Both the position numbers and the translations under genes were made by a program. Below are positions 1 through 7,509 of a DNA stretch of 26,755 nt, piece by piece. Below the pieces are notes generated by a model, which searched no databases, was not told the DNA's origin, and worked only from the letters and a program-made list of their open reading frames with translations. How positions within the stretch are numbered: the stretch's first letter is position 1; each line of letters starts with the position of its first letter. Source of the DNA: Bacteroidetes bacterium UBA6183. GTDB taxonomy: Bacteria > Bacteroidota > Bacteroidia > UKL13-3. Location of the stretch: positions 9,996 to 36,750 of the forward strand of contig DITN01000032.1 in NCBI GenBank assembly GCA_002422865.1. Direction: 5' to 3'.

Positions 1-122
1 ACTACAACAAGCTTTGGGCTGAATATTTTGCTGAGAATCCGCCATGCAGAACTACCATTGAAATTAATTGTTTACCAACACCAATTGCTATTGAATTAAA
101 GGTGATTGCTACCATTGATTAA
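1..122 (+). CDS. RidA (YjgF/TdcF) family deaminase, C-terminal 40 residues only
   Basis: Reading from base 3, the window opens inside a gene that ends with TAA at 120-122. The 40 visible residues start YNKLWAEYF and include CRTTIEINCLP followed by an IELKVIA strand. This matches the C-terminal signature of RidA proteins, where the Arg of the R-[ST]-x-[VI]-[EQ]-V segment binds the carboxylate of the substrate. RidA hydrolyses reactive 2-aminoacrylate and other enamine/imine intermediates made by PLP enzymes, in the cytoplasm, as a homotrimer. The N-terminal two thirds lie outside the window, so completeness cannot be judged. It is followed 48 bases later by a hydrolase gene on the same strand, with no terminator visible between them. 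Confidence 0.85.
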   Translation, partial: YNKLWAEYFAENPPCRTTIEINCLPTPIAIELKVIATID

Positions 123-170
123 TGTTTATTATATTTTTTACCTTGTAACTTACTTAATACCATTTCTTTT

Positions 171-1010
171 ATGAAATTACATACTGTTGATACCGGACTC
201 TTTAAACTTGATGGTGGGGCTATGTTTGGCGTTGTTCCCAAAACAATTTGGAATAAACTTAACCCTGCTGATGATAATAACATGATTAGTTTAGCCATGC
301 GTTGTTTGTTGATAGAAGACGGTAATCAACTTATTTTAATTGATAACGGTATTGGTAATAAACAAGACGAAAAGTTTTTCTCACATTATTATTTGCATGG
401 TGATGCCACTTTGGAAAAATCGTTAAACAAGTTGGGTTTTACATCAAACGACATAACCGACATGGTGCTTACTCATTTGCATTTTGACCATTGTGGTGGT
501 AGTATAAATTGGAATAAAGATAAAACCGGTTTTGAGGCTGCTTTTAAAAATGCAAATTATTGGGCAGGCGAGGAGCAGTGGCACGAATCTATTAAGCCTA
601 ATGCACGTGAAAAGGCATCGTTTTTAAAAGATAATATCCTACCCATTGAACAAACCGGACAACTTAATTTTATAAATGAAGCCACAGTTGTTAATCAGAA
701 TATCTCTTTTAAATTTACGTATGGCCACACCAATGGAATGGTTCACCCAATTATAAAATACAAAGGATACACCATCATGTATATGGCCGATTTGGTTCCA
801 ACCCAAGCGCATTTGCCTATACCTTATGTAATGGGTTATGATGTGCGTCCGTTAAATGCCATGAGCGAAAAAGAAGCAGTATTAAAAGAAGCGGCAGATA
901 ACAGTTATATCTTGTTTTTTGAACACGACCCAACATTAGAAGCTTGCACAGTAATGCACACGGAAAAGGGTGTGCGTAAACAAAACGATGTTATCATCAG
1001 CGAATTGTAA
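171..1010 (+). CDS. Metallo-beta-lactamase-fold hydrolase
   Basis: This 279-residue protein has the full metal-binding set of the MBL superfamily: HLHFDH at residues 102-107 (H102, H104, D106, H107), H186 in GHTNG, D207 in YMAD and H252 in FFEHD. That arrangement supports two zinc or iron ions. There is no signal peptide, so it is probably cytoplasmic. The overall length and the early SLAMRCLLIEDG strand resemble the lactonase / quorum-quenching-like branch of the family, but the same fold covers many hydrolases, so the substrate cannot be named. Start ATG 171 has no Shine-Dalgarno but lies in an AT-rich stretch, as is usual here. It follows the RidA gene at 48 bases and may be co-transcribed with it. 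The next gene, tonB, appears to have its own promoter overlapping the end of this gene's downstream spacer. Confidence 0.85.
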   Translation: MKLHTVDTGLFKLDGGAMFGVVPKTIWNKLNPADDNNMISLAMRCLLIEDGNQLILIDNGIGNKQDEKFFSHYYLHGDATLEKSLNKLGFTSNDITDMVLTHLHFDHCGGSINWNKDKTGFEAAFKNANYWAGEEQWHESIKPNAREKASFLKDNILPIEQTGQLNFINEATVVNQNISFKFTYGHTNGMVHPIIKYKGYTIMYMADLVPTQAHLPIPYVMGYDVRPLNAMSEKEAVLKEAADNSYILFFEHDPTLEACTVMHTEKGVRKQNDVIISEL

Positions 1011-1014
1011 GTTT

Positions 1015-1045
1015 TTGGTAAGCTTATATAAACAGCATACGTTTT
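1015..1045 (+). promoter_or_regulatory. Putative promoter of tonB-like gene
   Basis: TTG at 1015-1017 and TACGTTTT at 1038-1045 are separated by 20 bases. This fits the Bacteroidota pattern TTG-N19/20-TAnnTTTG with one mismatch in the last base. It lies just after the stop codon of the upstream hydrolase and about 42 bases before the tonB start. Confidence 0.5.
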
Positions 1046-1087
1046 AAAGTTAGTTGCAAGTTAGTATGGTAACCAAACCAAACTATC

Positions 1088-1876
1088 ATGCTTCATTTAA
1101 TAACTGCAACAAACAATTTGGATGAAGTTGTTTTTGCCAATCGCAACAAAGCTTATGGTGCTTATCAAATCCGTAAACAATATGATGTTACGGTTACCCG
1201 TTCTGTGTTTATCGTGCTATCATTTTTTCTTTTATTGTTTCTTATTGGCTTAATTCCCGGTGGAACTGGACCTATCAAAATTTCAAAACCCATTAGTGAT
1301 GTGGTAAATTGGGTTGATACAGAAATCGAAATCCCTATAATTAATGTTCCGCTTCAACAACAGTCAAACCCCGCAGCCAATGGTTCTTCAACAACCGGAT
1401 TATATGAAATTACCACCGATAAAAAAGTGGTACAAAATATAGTTACCACAACTGCATCCACTTTTTCTTCAAGCAGCCTCAATACTAAAATTTTGGGTAA
1501 TGGTTTTAATCCACTAAACGGGTTACCCGGTAAAATAACAACCACTGCAAATCCAACAACTTCATTCACCACATTAGAAGAAAATATGCCTGTTTTTAAT
1601 AATGGAGAAGGTGCGCTAATGGCGTATTTGCAGAATAACATTTCTTACCCCGATAGGGCAAGGTTAGCACAGGTTGCCGGACGAGTAATTGTAGTTTTTG
1701 ATGTGGATGTAAATGGTAATGTAGCTAATATTGAAATAGAACAAGGCATTGGTTTTGGTTGTGATGAAGAAGCCGTGAGGGTTATAGAAAGCATGCCCCG
1801 ATGGAAACCCGCTATGCAAAATGGTACTCCCAAAGCAGTACGCATGCGTTTACCTATAGAGTTTCAGCTAAATTAG
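1088..1876 (+). CDS. tonB: TonB-like energy transducer
   Basis: The 262-residue protein begins with a cytoplasmic segment LDEVVFANRNKAYGAYQIR (residues 11-29), the N-terminal signature of Bacteroidota TonB proteins. One membrane helix follows at about 37-57, then a periplasmic linker and a TonB C-terminal domain at about 175-262 (YPDRARLAQVAGRV, a DVDVNGNV strand turn, and PRWKPAMQNG). It would couple the proton gradient, through ExbB/ExbD, to outer-membrane TonB-dependent receptors. The linker (about 60-170) is rich in Thr, Ser and Asn and lacks the Pro-Glu/Pro-Lys runs of classical TonB. No exbB, exbD or receptor gene is in the window, so the partner set is elsewhere. The stop codon overlaps the ruvB stop on the opposite strand by 4 bases. 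Confidence 0.88.
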   Translation: MLHLITATNNLDEVVFANRNKAYGAYQIRKQYDVTVTRSVFIVLSFFLLLFLIGLIPGGTGPIKISKPISDVVNWVDTEIEIPIINVPLQQQSNPAANGSSTTGLYEITTDKKVVQNIVTTTASTFSSSSLNTKILGNGFNPLNGLPGKITTTANPTTSFTTLEENMPVFNNGEGALMAYLQNNISYPDRARLAQVAGRVIVVFDVDVNGNVANIEIEQGIGFGCDEEAVRVIESMPRWKPAMQNGTPKAVRMRLPIEFQLN

Positions 1877-2898
1877 AACAAAGAATTTTTTCCATATCCG
1901 GGAAACGCCCCAAAATGTTTGTAGGCTTTTTCGGTTACCTCTCGTCCGCGAGGTGTACGGGACATAAATCCTTCTTGAATTAAGTATGGCTCGTACACTT
2001 CTTCAATTGTTCCGCCTTCTTCGCCAATGGCTGTTGCAATGGTATTTATGCCTACCGGACCACCTTTAAACTTTTCAATAATGGTACGCAATATTTTATT
2101 GTCCATTTCATCTAACCCTTCCGAGTCAACATTTAAAGCATTAAGTGCATACTTGGCAATATCTAAAGTAATAACACCATCGCCTTTAATCTGAGCAAAA
2201 TCTCTTGTTCTTCTTAGTAAAGCATTTCCAATACGTGGAGTGCCCCTGCTTCTTCTGGCTATTTCATCTGCCGCCTCAGCATGTATTGGTGTATTAATAA
2301 TTTGCGAAGAGCGGGTGATGATTTTTTTCATCAATGCCCTATCGTAATACTCCAATCGTGAGTTGATGCCAAAACGTGCACGAAGGGGAGAGGTAAGCAA
2401 ACCCGAACGTGTGGTTGCACCAATTAAAGTAAACGGATTAATTTCTAACTGAATACTTCTTGCATTGGGCCCTGAGTCAATCATGATATCTATGCGGTAA
2501 TCTTCCATGGCCGAGTATAAAAACTCTTCCACAACTGGACTCAAGCGGTGTATTTCATCAATAAAAAGCACATCTCCTTTTTCGAGGTTGGTCAATAAAC
2601 CGGCCAAATCTCCTGGTTTCTCTAATACAGGACCGGAGGTAGTTTTTATATTGCTGCCTAATTCTTGTGCAATGATGTAAGATAAAGTTGTTTTTCCCAA
2701 ACCCGGAGGGCCGTGCAATAATACATGGTCTAAGGCCTCGCCACGCTGAACTGCAGCTTGAACAAACACCCTTAAGTTTTCAAGTATTTTTTCCTGACCG
2801 GTAAAATCACTAAAAGTTTGAGGACGCAAAACGCGCTCAAATTCTTGCTCAGGTCCTGTTAAATTTTCGTCTTCCGTATTTAAGTTTGGGTTACGCAC
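1873..2898 (-). CDS. ruvB: RuvB Holliday junction branch-migration ATPase
   Basis: The 341-residue protein is a full-length RuvB. It drives branch migration of Holliday junctions with RuvA, as a hexameric motor feeding RuvC. It has Walker A GPPGLGKT at 63-70, Walker B LFIDEIH at 111-117, sensor I GATTR at 160-164, the arginine-finger region PLRARFG at 171-177, sensor 2 RGTPRIGN at 218-225, and a C-terminal winged helix ending in TPRGR at 315-319, which contacts DNA. Length and motif spacing are normal. It starts 21 bases after the stop of the upstream ABC permease on the same strand, so the two are probably one transcript. It converges on tonB with overlapping stop codons and no terminator in between. 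ruvA and ruvC are not in the window. Confidence 0.97.
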   Translation of the reverse strand: MRNPNLNTEDENLTGPEQEFERVLRPQTFSDFTGQEKILENLRVFVQAAVQRGEALDHVLLHGPPGLGKTTLSYIIAQELGSNIKTTSGPVLEKPGDLAGLLTNLEKGDVLFIDEIHRLSPVVEEFLYSAMEDYRIDIMIDSGPNARSIQLEINPFTLIGATTRSGLLTSPLRARFGINSRLEYYDRALMKKIITRSSQIINTPIHAEAADEIARRSRGTPRIGNALLRRTRDFAQIKGDGVITLDIAKYALNALNVDSEGLDEMDNKILRTIIEKFKGGPVGINTIATAIGEEGGTIEEVYEPYLIQEGFMSRTPRGREVTEKAYKHFGAFPGYGKNSLF

Positions 2899-2919
2899 AG
2901 TGCGAATATATTGCTTTTA

Positions 2920-4236
2920 CTACTCTTTACTAAATAGCCATTTGGCTATCAATTTATAACTAGGTTTTTTGCCATACATTAGTATTCCTATCCTGTATAT
3001 TCGTCCTGCTATCCAAGTGGTAAAAACAAAACCAATAACCAAGCTAATCATCGAGACTACAACTTGCCATGTGGGTACATCAAAAGGTAAACGCACCATC
3101 ATTACCACCGGTGATGTAAATGGAATAACCGAAAGCCAAAACGCTAACGTTCCATTCGGGTCGGAAGTAATGGCGCTTTGTGCAATAACCAATGCAAATA
3201 TTAAAGGCATAGTTATAGGTAGCATAAATTGTTGTGTGTCCGTTTCATTATCAACAGCAGACCCAATGGCTGCAAATAAGGCACCGTAAAACAAATAACC
3301 TCCAATAAAGTAAAACAAAAACATACCAATAAAATAAACAAAGTTGAAGTTGATTAAAGCCTCCATAATCTCGCTTATTTCTCCATTCGAGTTTGCTTGT
3401 CCACCTTGCGCCAGTGCTTGTTGTGCATCTGCACCCATACCCATGTTGCTCATGATAGCACCTGAAACACCACTGCCAAATACACTTACCAATACAATCC
3501 AAATAGTAAACTGAGTAATTCCTACCAAGGCTATTCCGGTTATTTTCCCCATCATCAACTCGAATGGTTTTACTGACGAAATAATAACTTCTACAATTCT
3601 GTTCGATTTTTCTTCAATAACACCACGCATAATTTGCACGCCATACATAAATATAAACATGTAAATCATAATAGCACCGATGTAACCCAAAACTGTACTT
3701 GCTCCAACATTTCCGTTCTCAAGGCCCTTTTCGGTTACTTTAATGGTGCTAATATTTATGCTGGTTTGGTTTATGATTTTTAAGGTTGAAGCATCAATAC
3801 CATTGTTTTTGAGTAAGGTGTTTTTTACTTCATTTTCCAATTGTTTTTCTATGTACAATACGGTGCTTAATCCCGCTTGATCTTTGGTATATAACGATAC
3901 CTTTTTCAAACTATCAGGTGTAGTATTGGGTATTACCAAAAGCGCATAATAATCTTCATCTGTTAAAAATTGTTGTTCTTTTTCTTGTTCAACAAAACCG
4001 AAAGTAAACTCCATACTTTCACTGTTTTTAATTTTACCAACATAGTTGCCACTCTTGTCACTTACATAAATTTTCTTTTTAGAAGCACCGATGTCTTTAT
4101 TAATGGCGAAATAAAATATCAAACCATAAAACAAAACGATCAGTAATGGCGCAACTAAGGTCATTACGATAAACGATTTTTTTCTAACGCGGGTAATAAA
4201 CTCTCTCTGTGTAACTAAAAATATTTTGTGGAGCAT
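2920..4236 (-). CDS. NatB-like ABC-2 transporter permease
   Basis: The 438-residue membrane protein has one N-terminal helix (about 23-46), a large extracytoplasmic domain (about 47-178), then a cluster of about five helices (180-415). The cytoplasmic EEKSNRIVEVIISSVKP segment at 208-224 and the YGALFAAIGSAVDNETD segment at 317-333 are hallmarks of the NatB/YhaP branch of ABC-2 permeases, which work with a NatA-type ATPase in sodium or drug export. The expected ATPase gene is not upstream: the 141 bases before this gene hold only AT-rich sequence and the yajC terminator. The gene therefore looks like an orphan permease linked to ruvB, 21 bases downstream. I see no exact TAnnTTTG promoter ahead of it. 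The substrate is not predictable. Confidence 0.88.
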   Translation of the reverse strand: MLHKIFLVTQREFITRVRKKSFIVMTLVAPLLIVLFYGLIFYFAINKDIGASKKKIYVSDKSGNYVGKIKNSESMEFTFGFVEQEKEQQFLTDEDYYALLVIPNTTPDSLKKVSLYTKDQAGLSTVLYIEKQLENEVKNTLLKNNGIDASTLKIINQTSINISTIKVTEKGLENGNVGASTVLGYIGAIMIYMFIFMYGVQIMRGVIEEKSNRIVEVIISSVKPFELMMGKITGIALVGITQFTIWIVLVSVFGSGVSGAIMSNMGMGADAQQALAQGGQANSNGEISEIMEALINFNFVYFIGMFLFYFIGGYLFYGALFAAIGSAVDNETDTQQFMLPITMPLIFALVIAQSAITSDPNGTLAFWLSVIPFTSPVVMMVRLPFDVPTWQVVVSMISLVIGFVFTTWIAGRIYRIGILMYGKKPSYKLIAKWLFSKE

Positions 4237-4320
4237 GTTTACTAATTTTTGTGTAAGCTAATAGTATGTGAAGTTATATCAAAACAAGTATGGATAAAAG
4301 TTTTTTTATTTAAATAAATG

Positions 4321-4354
4321 GCAGAAAAAAAACCTTCCGTTTTACGGGAAGGTT
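4321..4354 (-). terminator. Intrinsic terminator of the nusB-DUF1573-yajC unit
   Basis: Bases 4331-4340 (AACCTTCCGT) pair with 4344-4354 across a TTT loop with one bulged G. Read on the minus strand the stem is followed by a run of eight T within 4325-4332. It lies 24 bases past the yajC stop and closes that operon before the NatB-like permease gene. Confidence 0.88.
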
Positions 4355-4377
4355 TTTGGGTTAGTTCAATTAAAAAC

Positions 4378-4707
4378 TTATTTCTTTTCTTCTTTCTTAG
4401 GTGCGTTTAGCGCTTGGCTGGCCTCCATACTAATTGAAGATTTGTCAATACGCATACGTGTACCTTCGCTGTTTAAGATAAATGTGGTTTCATCCATTTT
4501 CTCAATTTTGCCATGCACACCACCAATGGTTACTACCTTATCTCCTTCACCTAATGCTTCTCTAAATTTTTTCTGAGCTTTGGTTTTTTTCATTTGAGGG
4601 TAAATCATGAAGAAATAAAATACCACCATGATTAAAATTAATGGAAGAAAACTTCCAATTCCTCCGCCACCTGCTTGTGGGCCCATCATCAATAAAATGT
4701 TTGTCAT
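4378..4707 (-). CDS. yajC: YajC, Sec translocase accessory subunit
   Basis: The 109-residue protein has a Gly-rich N-terminus, one membrane helix at about 18-36 ending FYFFMIYPQMKK, and a small cytoplasmic domain with the EGDKVVTIGGVHGKI motif at 54-68. This is the standard YajC layout. YajC associates with SecDF-YidC at the inner membrane and supports protein export; it is not essential. It is the last gene of a three-gene unit with nusB and the DUF1573 lipoprotein (35 bases downstream of the latter) and is followed by a strong terminator. secD/secF are not in the window. Confidence 0.95.
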   Translation of the reverse strand: MTNILLMMGPQAGGGGIGSFLPLILIMVVFYFFMIYPQMKKTKAQKKFREALGEGDKVVTIGGVHGKIEKMDETTFILNSEGTRMRIDKSSISMEASQALNAPKKEEKK

Positions 4708-4742
4708 TGTTATTTTTTGTTAATGTGTTTTAAATAATTTAG

Positions 4743-5192
4743 TTACTCTATTACTTCTCCGCCTATGGTTAATACTGTTTCTCTTAACTCTGTGTTGCAG
4801 GTTATGGTAATTGTTTTTTCAAACACACCAACTTTGCCTTTGCTGTCAAACTTCACTTTAATTAAACCTTCTTCTCCGGGTTTAATAATACCTTTTGGAT
4901 AGTTTGGCACGGTACAACCACAACTTGCGGTTGCGTTTGCAATTAACAGATCACCATCACCGGTGTTTTTAAATTTAAAGCTGTACTCTGCAAGATCCCC
5001 TTCTTTAATAATACCAAAGTTATGCTTATCTTCTTCGAAGGTAATATCCGGTTTCACTTGGTTTGTTTGGTTAGAACTATCTGCGGTAGCCGAAATATTA
5101 ATGGCATTGGTTGGTAATTTATCTCCTTTGGGGTTGTTGCAGGCTACCAATACGGCAGATAAAATAACAGTGTTTAAAATAAGTTTTTTCAT
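4743..5192 (-). CDS. DUF1573 lipoprotein
   Basis: The 149-residue protein has a signal peptide ending in a lipobox LVAC with the lipidated Cys at residue 18. A low-complexity Ser/Thr/Asn spacer (20-46) is followed by one DUF1573 domain (about 50-148) with the signature TASCGCTVPNYP at 88-99 and a GEEGLIKVKFDSKGK strand pair. DUF1573 is an immunoglobulin-like (ASH/MSP-type) beta domain very common in Bacteroidota; its role is not established. The protein is probably anchored in the envelope. It sits 6 bases after the nusB stop and 35 bases before yajC, a gene order I recall from many Bacteroidota, so it may be linked to envelope protein traffic, but that is inference from context only. Confidence 0.9.
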   Translation of the reverse strand: MKKLILNTVILSAVLVACNNPKGDKLPTNAINISATADSSNQTNQVKPDITFEEDKHNFGIIKEGDLAEYSFKFKNTGDGDLLIANATASCGCTVPNYPKGIIKPGEEGLIKVKFDSKGKVGVFEKTITITCNTELRETVLTIGGEVIE

Positions 5193-5198
5193 AGTGTT

Positions 5199-6140
5199 TT
5201 ATTCTACTAAACCACGACCTAGTTTATTTAGCTTATTATCTTGTTTTAACTCTTGATGTATTTTGTCTAACACCCCGTTTATAAAACCGTGGCTATTAGG
5301 TGTTGAATACAATTTAGCTAACTCTAAATATTCGTTAATACTTACTTTAACAGGTATGTATGGAAAATGAAGTACTTCACACAAAGCCATACGCATCAGT
5401 AATAAATCAACTACGGCTAAACGATCGGCATCCCAATTTTTAGTTTTGGCACTAATTAATTCAGTAAGTTCTTCTTCGTAATTTGCTGTACGTTTAAACA
5501 GTTCTTTTAAAAAGGCTTCATCATCTTCATTATCTAACTCTTCTGCTAAAAAATTACCTGTGCTATTTTCTTTTAAGGCAGAAATTGTTTTAAGTAACTG
5601 GGTATATACCATTGTTTGGTCGTCTTCCCAATTAATATAACGCTCCTCTATATAGTTTTCGTAATCTTCACTCTCGGCAACAAATGCTTCAAACAGTTCA
5701 ATTAAGATACTTTTATCTTCAAAAAAAGTATGCTCGCTTTTGGTGGCATATTTAGCAAATGCTTCATTTTTTTTAATTAATGCAAGCAATTGTTTAAACA
5801 AATCTTTGTTGTTGTTCCAGTGGCATTTGTGCAGCTTAATTTGATCCGCTAAATATTGGTTTTCTTCCAATAATATAATGGCCTTGTTGTTATACAAAGC
5901 TTCAAGCGGAGTAATTAATGATTGAATAGGAATGTATTTAGCTTTTTGCGTTTCTAACTCAAGCGATACAAAATGACGGAAAGCAGCCGGAAAAGCCATC
6001 AAGTAAACATAAAGCTCATACGTTTTATTTAAACTTTTGGTTAAGTTTTTTTCGTGTAAGCTGCGGTTGGCTTGCTCATCCTGGTAATAGGCGTATAATG
6101 CCTGAAATACCTTAATACGCAAAAATCTTCTGTTAAACAT
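5199..6140 (-). CDS. nusB: NusB transcription antitermination factor, long Bacteroidota form
   Basis: NusB binds boxA RNA with S10 (NusE) and supports antitermination on rRNA operons. Here it is 313 residues, against about 140 in E. coli. The start MFNRRFLRIKVFQALYAY carries the first-helix RR..R..A..ALYA pattern. The recognisable NusB C-terminal half lies at about 205-300 with VKVSINEYLELAKLYS and SHGFINGVLDKI (265-294). The roughly 170 residues in between form an acidic, Leu-rich helical insertion (about 25-200). Long NusB proteins are normal in Bacteroidota. It heads an operon with the DUF1573 lipoprotein (6 bases) and yajC. Its promoter is interlocked with the leucine dehydrogenase terminator. 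boxA-like sites stand in the rRNA leader at the right end of this window. Confidence 0.93.
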   Translation of the reverse strand: MFNRRFLRIKVFQALYAYYQDEQANRSLHEKNLTKSLNKTYELYVYLMAFPAAFRHFVSLELETQKAKYIPIQSLITPLEALYNNKAIILLEENQYLADQIKLHKCHWNNNKDLFKQLLALIKKNEAFAKYATKSEHTFFEDKSILIELFEAFVAESEDYENYIEERYINWEDDQTMVYTQLLKTISALKENSTGNFLAEELDNEDDEAFLKELFKRTANYEEELTELISAKTKNWDADRLAVVDLLLMRMALCEVLHFPYIPVKVSINEYLELAKLYSTPNSHGFINGVLDKIHQELKQDNKLNKLGRGLVE

Positions 6141-6166
6141 TTAAAGAACCTTGTAATAATGTGGTG

Positions 6167-6196
6167 CAAAAATAAAAAAGAATGTCGGGTTACAAA
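6167..6196 (-). promoter_or_regulatory. Promoter of the nusB operon
   Basis: On the minus strand TTTG (6196-6193) is followed after 18 bases by TATTTTTG (6174-6167), an exact TAnnTTTG match. The TTTG lies in the loop of the leucine dehydrogenase terminator, and the terminator T-run leads into the -7 element. Transcription would start about 22 bases before the nusB ATG. Confidence 0.65.
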
Positions 6197-6211
6197 ATAT
6201 AACCCGACATT
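6174..6211 (-). terminator. Intrinsic terminator of leucine dehydrogenase
   Basis: A perfect 12-base-pair stem (6181-6192 with 6200-6211) closes a 7-base loop. On the minus strand it is followed by CTTTTTTATTTTTG. It lies 30 bases after the leucine dehydrogenase stop. Confidence 0.9.
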
Positions 6212-6241
6212 ACTTTGAAAATTATTACTAAGTATTTGTAA

Positions 6242-7339
6242 TTAGTAAGTAGAACCTACGTGTAACATATCATTAATACGTTTTTCAGCTAACTCCATTG
6301 CAGCTTTTTGTGTATGGATGTTATTTGCTGCAGCCATTTTAAAAATATCGCTGGTTACATTAAAAATATGCTCGGTGTTACGGAACGCTGTTTCGCGGTT
6401 GTAACCAATGTGTTCTTGATATACGTTAATTAAACCACCGGCATTGATTAAAAAGTCGGGTGCGTAAGCAATTCCTTTTTCAACCAACATTGGTCCATGT
6501 ATGTTTTCGTCAGCTAACTGATTGTTTGCAGCACCTGCAATAACTTTGGCTTTAAGTTTACCAATGTTTTCGGTGTTTAATATAGCGCCTAATGCACATG
6601 GTGCAAAAACATCTACATCTAAACCGTAAATTTCATCACCTTTAACTACTGTTGCACCAAATTCTTTGCTGTATTTAGCCAGCATTTCTTCATTAATATC
6701 AGTAATAAATAGTTTAGCACCTTCTTTGTGCAAATGCTCTAATAAATGACCTCCTACTTTACCAATTCCTTGTACAGCTACTTTTTTACCATTTAAACTT
6801 TCGTTGCCAAAAGCATGTTTAACGGCAGCTTTCATACCCATGTATACGCCATAAGCAGTAACCGGACTTGGATCTCCGCCTCCACCCATGCTTTCAGGCA
6901 AACCAACCACGTGGTCGGTTTCCATGTTCACATATTCCATGTCACGGGTTGTGGTGTTTACGTCTTCTGCAGTAATGTATTTACCATTTAAGTTTTCTAC
7001 AAAACGACCGAACTTACGCATTAAAGCTTCTGTTTTAATCGTTTTAGCATCACCAATAATAACCGCTTTAGCACCACCTAAGTTTAGTCCGCTAATGGCT
7101 GCTTTGTAAGTCATGCCTCTTGATAAACGTAAAACGTCATTCAATGCTTCTGCATCACTGGCATAATTCCAAACGCGTGTGCCTCCTAATCCTGGGCCTA
7201 ACACGGTATTGTGTATGGCAATAATTGCTTTTAAGCCGGTATGTTTATCCTGGCAAAAAACCAACTTCTCGTGGTTATGAGCTTGTAATTGTGAAAAAAT
7301 GTCGATTTCGGCTGCTTCAGCCATTTGGGTTGTTGACAT
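6242..7339 (-). CDS. Leucine dehydrogenase (Glu/Leu/Phe/Val dehydrogenase family)
   Basis: The 365-residue protein oxidatively deaminates branched-chain amino acids to 2-oxo acids with NAD+, in the cytoplasm; the length fits the LeuDH branch and is shorter than glutamate dehydrogenases. The substrate domain carries GPGLGGTR at 48-55, K79 in TYKAAISGLNLGGAK and K91, corresponding to the two active-site lysines of Bacillus LeuDH. The NAD domain has GIGKVGG at 191-197 with the acidic TDIN at 213-216 that selects NAD over NADP. It feeds branched-chain amino acid use and branched fatty-acid precursors. It is a single-gene unit: a terminator follows and a -7 element stands upstream. Exact preference among Leu, Val and Ile, or Phe, is not readable here. 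Confidence 0.92.
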   Translation of the reverse strand: MSTTQMAEAAEIDIFSQLQAHNHEKLVFCQDKHTGLKAIIAIHNTVLGPGLGGTRVWNYASDAEALNDVLRLSRGMTYKAAISGLNLGGAKAVIIGDAKTIKTEALMRKFGRFVENLNGKYITAEDVNTTTRDMEYVNMETDHVVGLPESMGGGGDPSPVTAYGVYMGMKAAVKHAFGNESLNGKKVAVQGIGKVGGHLLEHLHKEGAKLFITDINEEMLAKYSKEFGATVVKGDEIYGLDVDVFAPCALGAILNTENIGKLKAKVIAGAANNQLADENIHGPMLVEKGIAYAPDFLINAGGLINVYQEHIGYNRETAFRNTEHIFNVTSDIFKMAAANNIHTQKAAMELAEKRINDMLHVGSTY

Positions 7340-7372
7340 AATTTGGCTTTATTTTTAAGTTAAAAAGAGGTG

Positions 7373-7380
7373 CAAAAGTA
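7373..7380 (-). promoter_or_regulatory. Putative -7 element of leucine dehydrogenase promoter
   Basis: On the minus strand bases 7380-7373 read TACTTTTG, an exact TAnnTTTG match, 33 bases before the start codon. No clear TTG is seen 18-21 bases further upstream, so the -33 part is weak. Confidence 0.45.
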
Positions 7381-7509
7381 AACCAAAATTTCTTTTTTCA
7401 TAATTTAGGGTCTAACATACTGATGTTTAGTTGTTCTTATTCTGATTTAATGCAAACAGATGCTACTTTTACTCCACTTTTTTGTGTTGCTTTGCTCACG
7501 CTATTTAAA

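Noticed and set aside
4963..5256. 97-codon plus-strand open frame antisense to the DUF1573 gene
   Set aside because: It is a mirror of a well-supported gene and shows no domain or start context.
7423..7509. 29-codon N-terminal extension of the ABC exporter
   Set aside because: It has no family match and the downstream ATG gives the normal N-terminus of the family.
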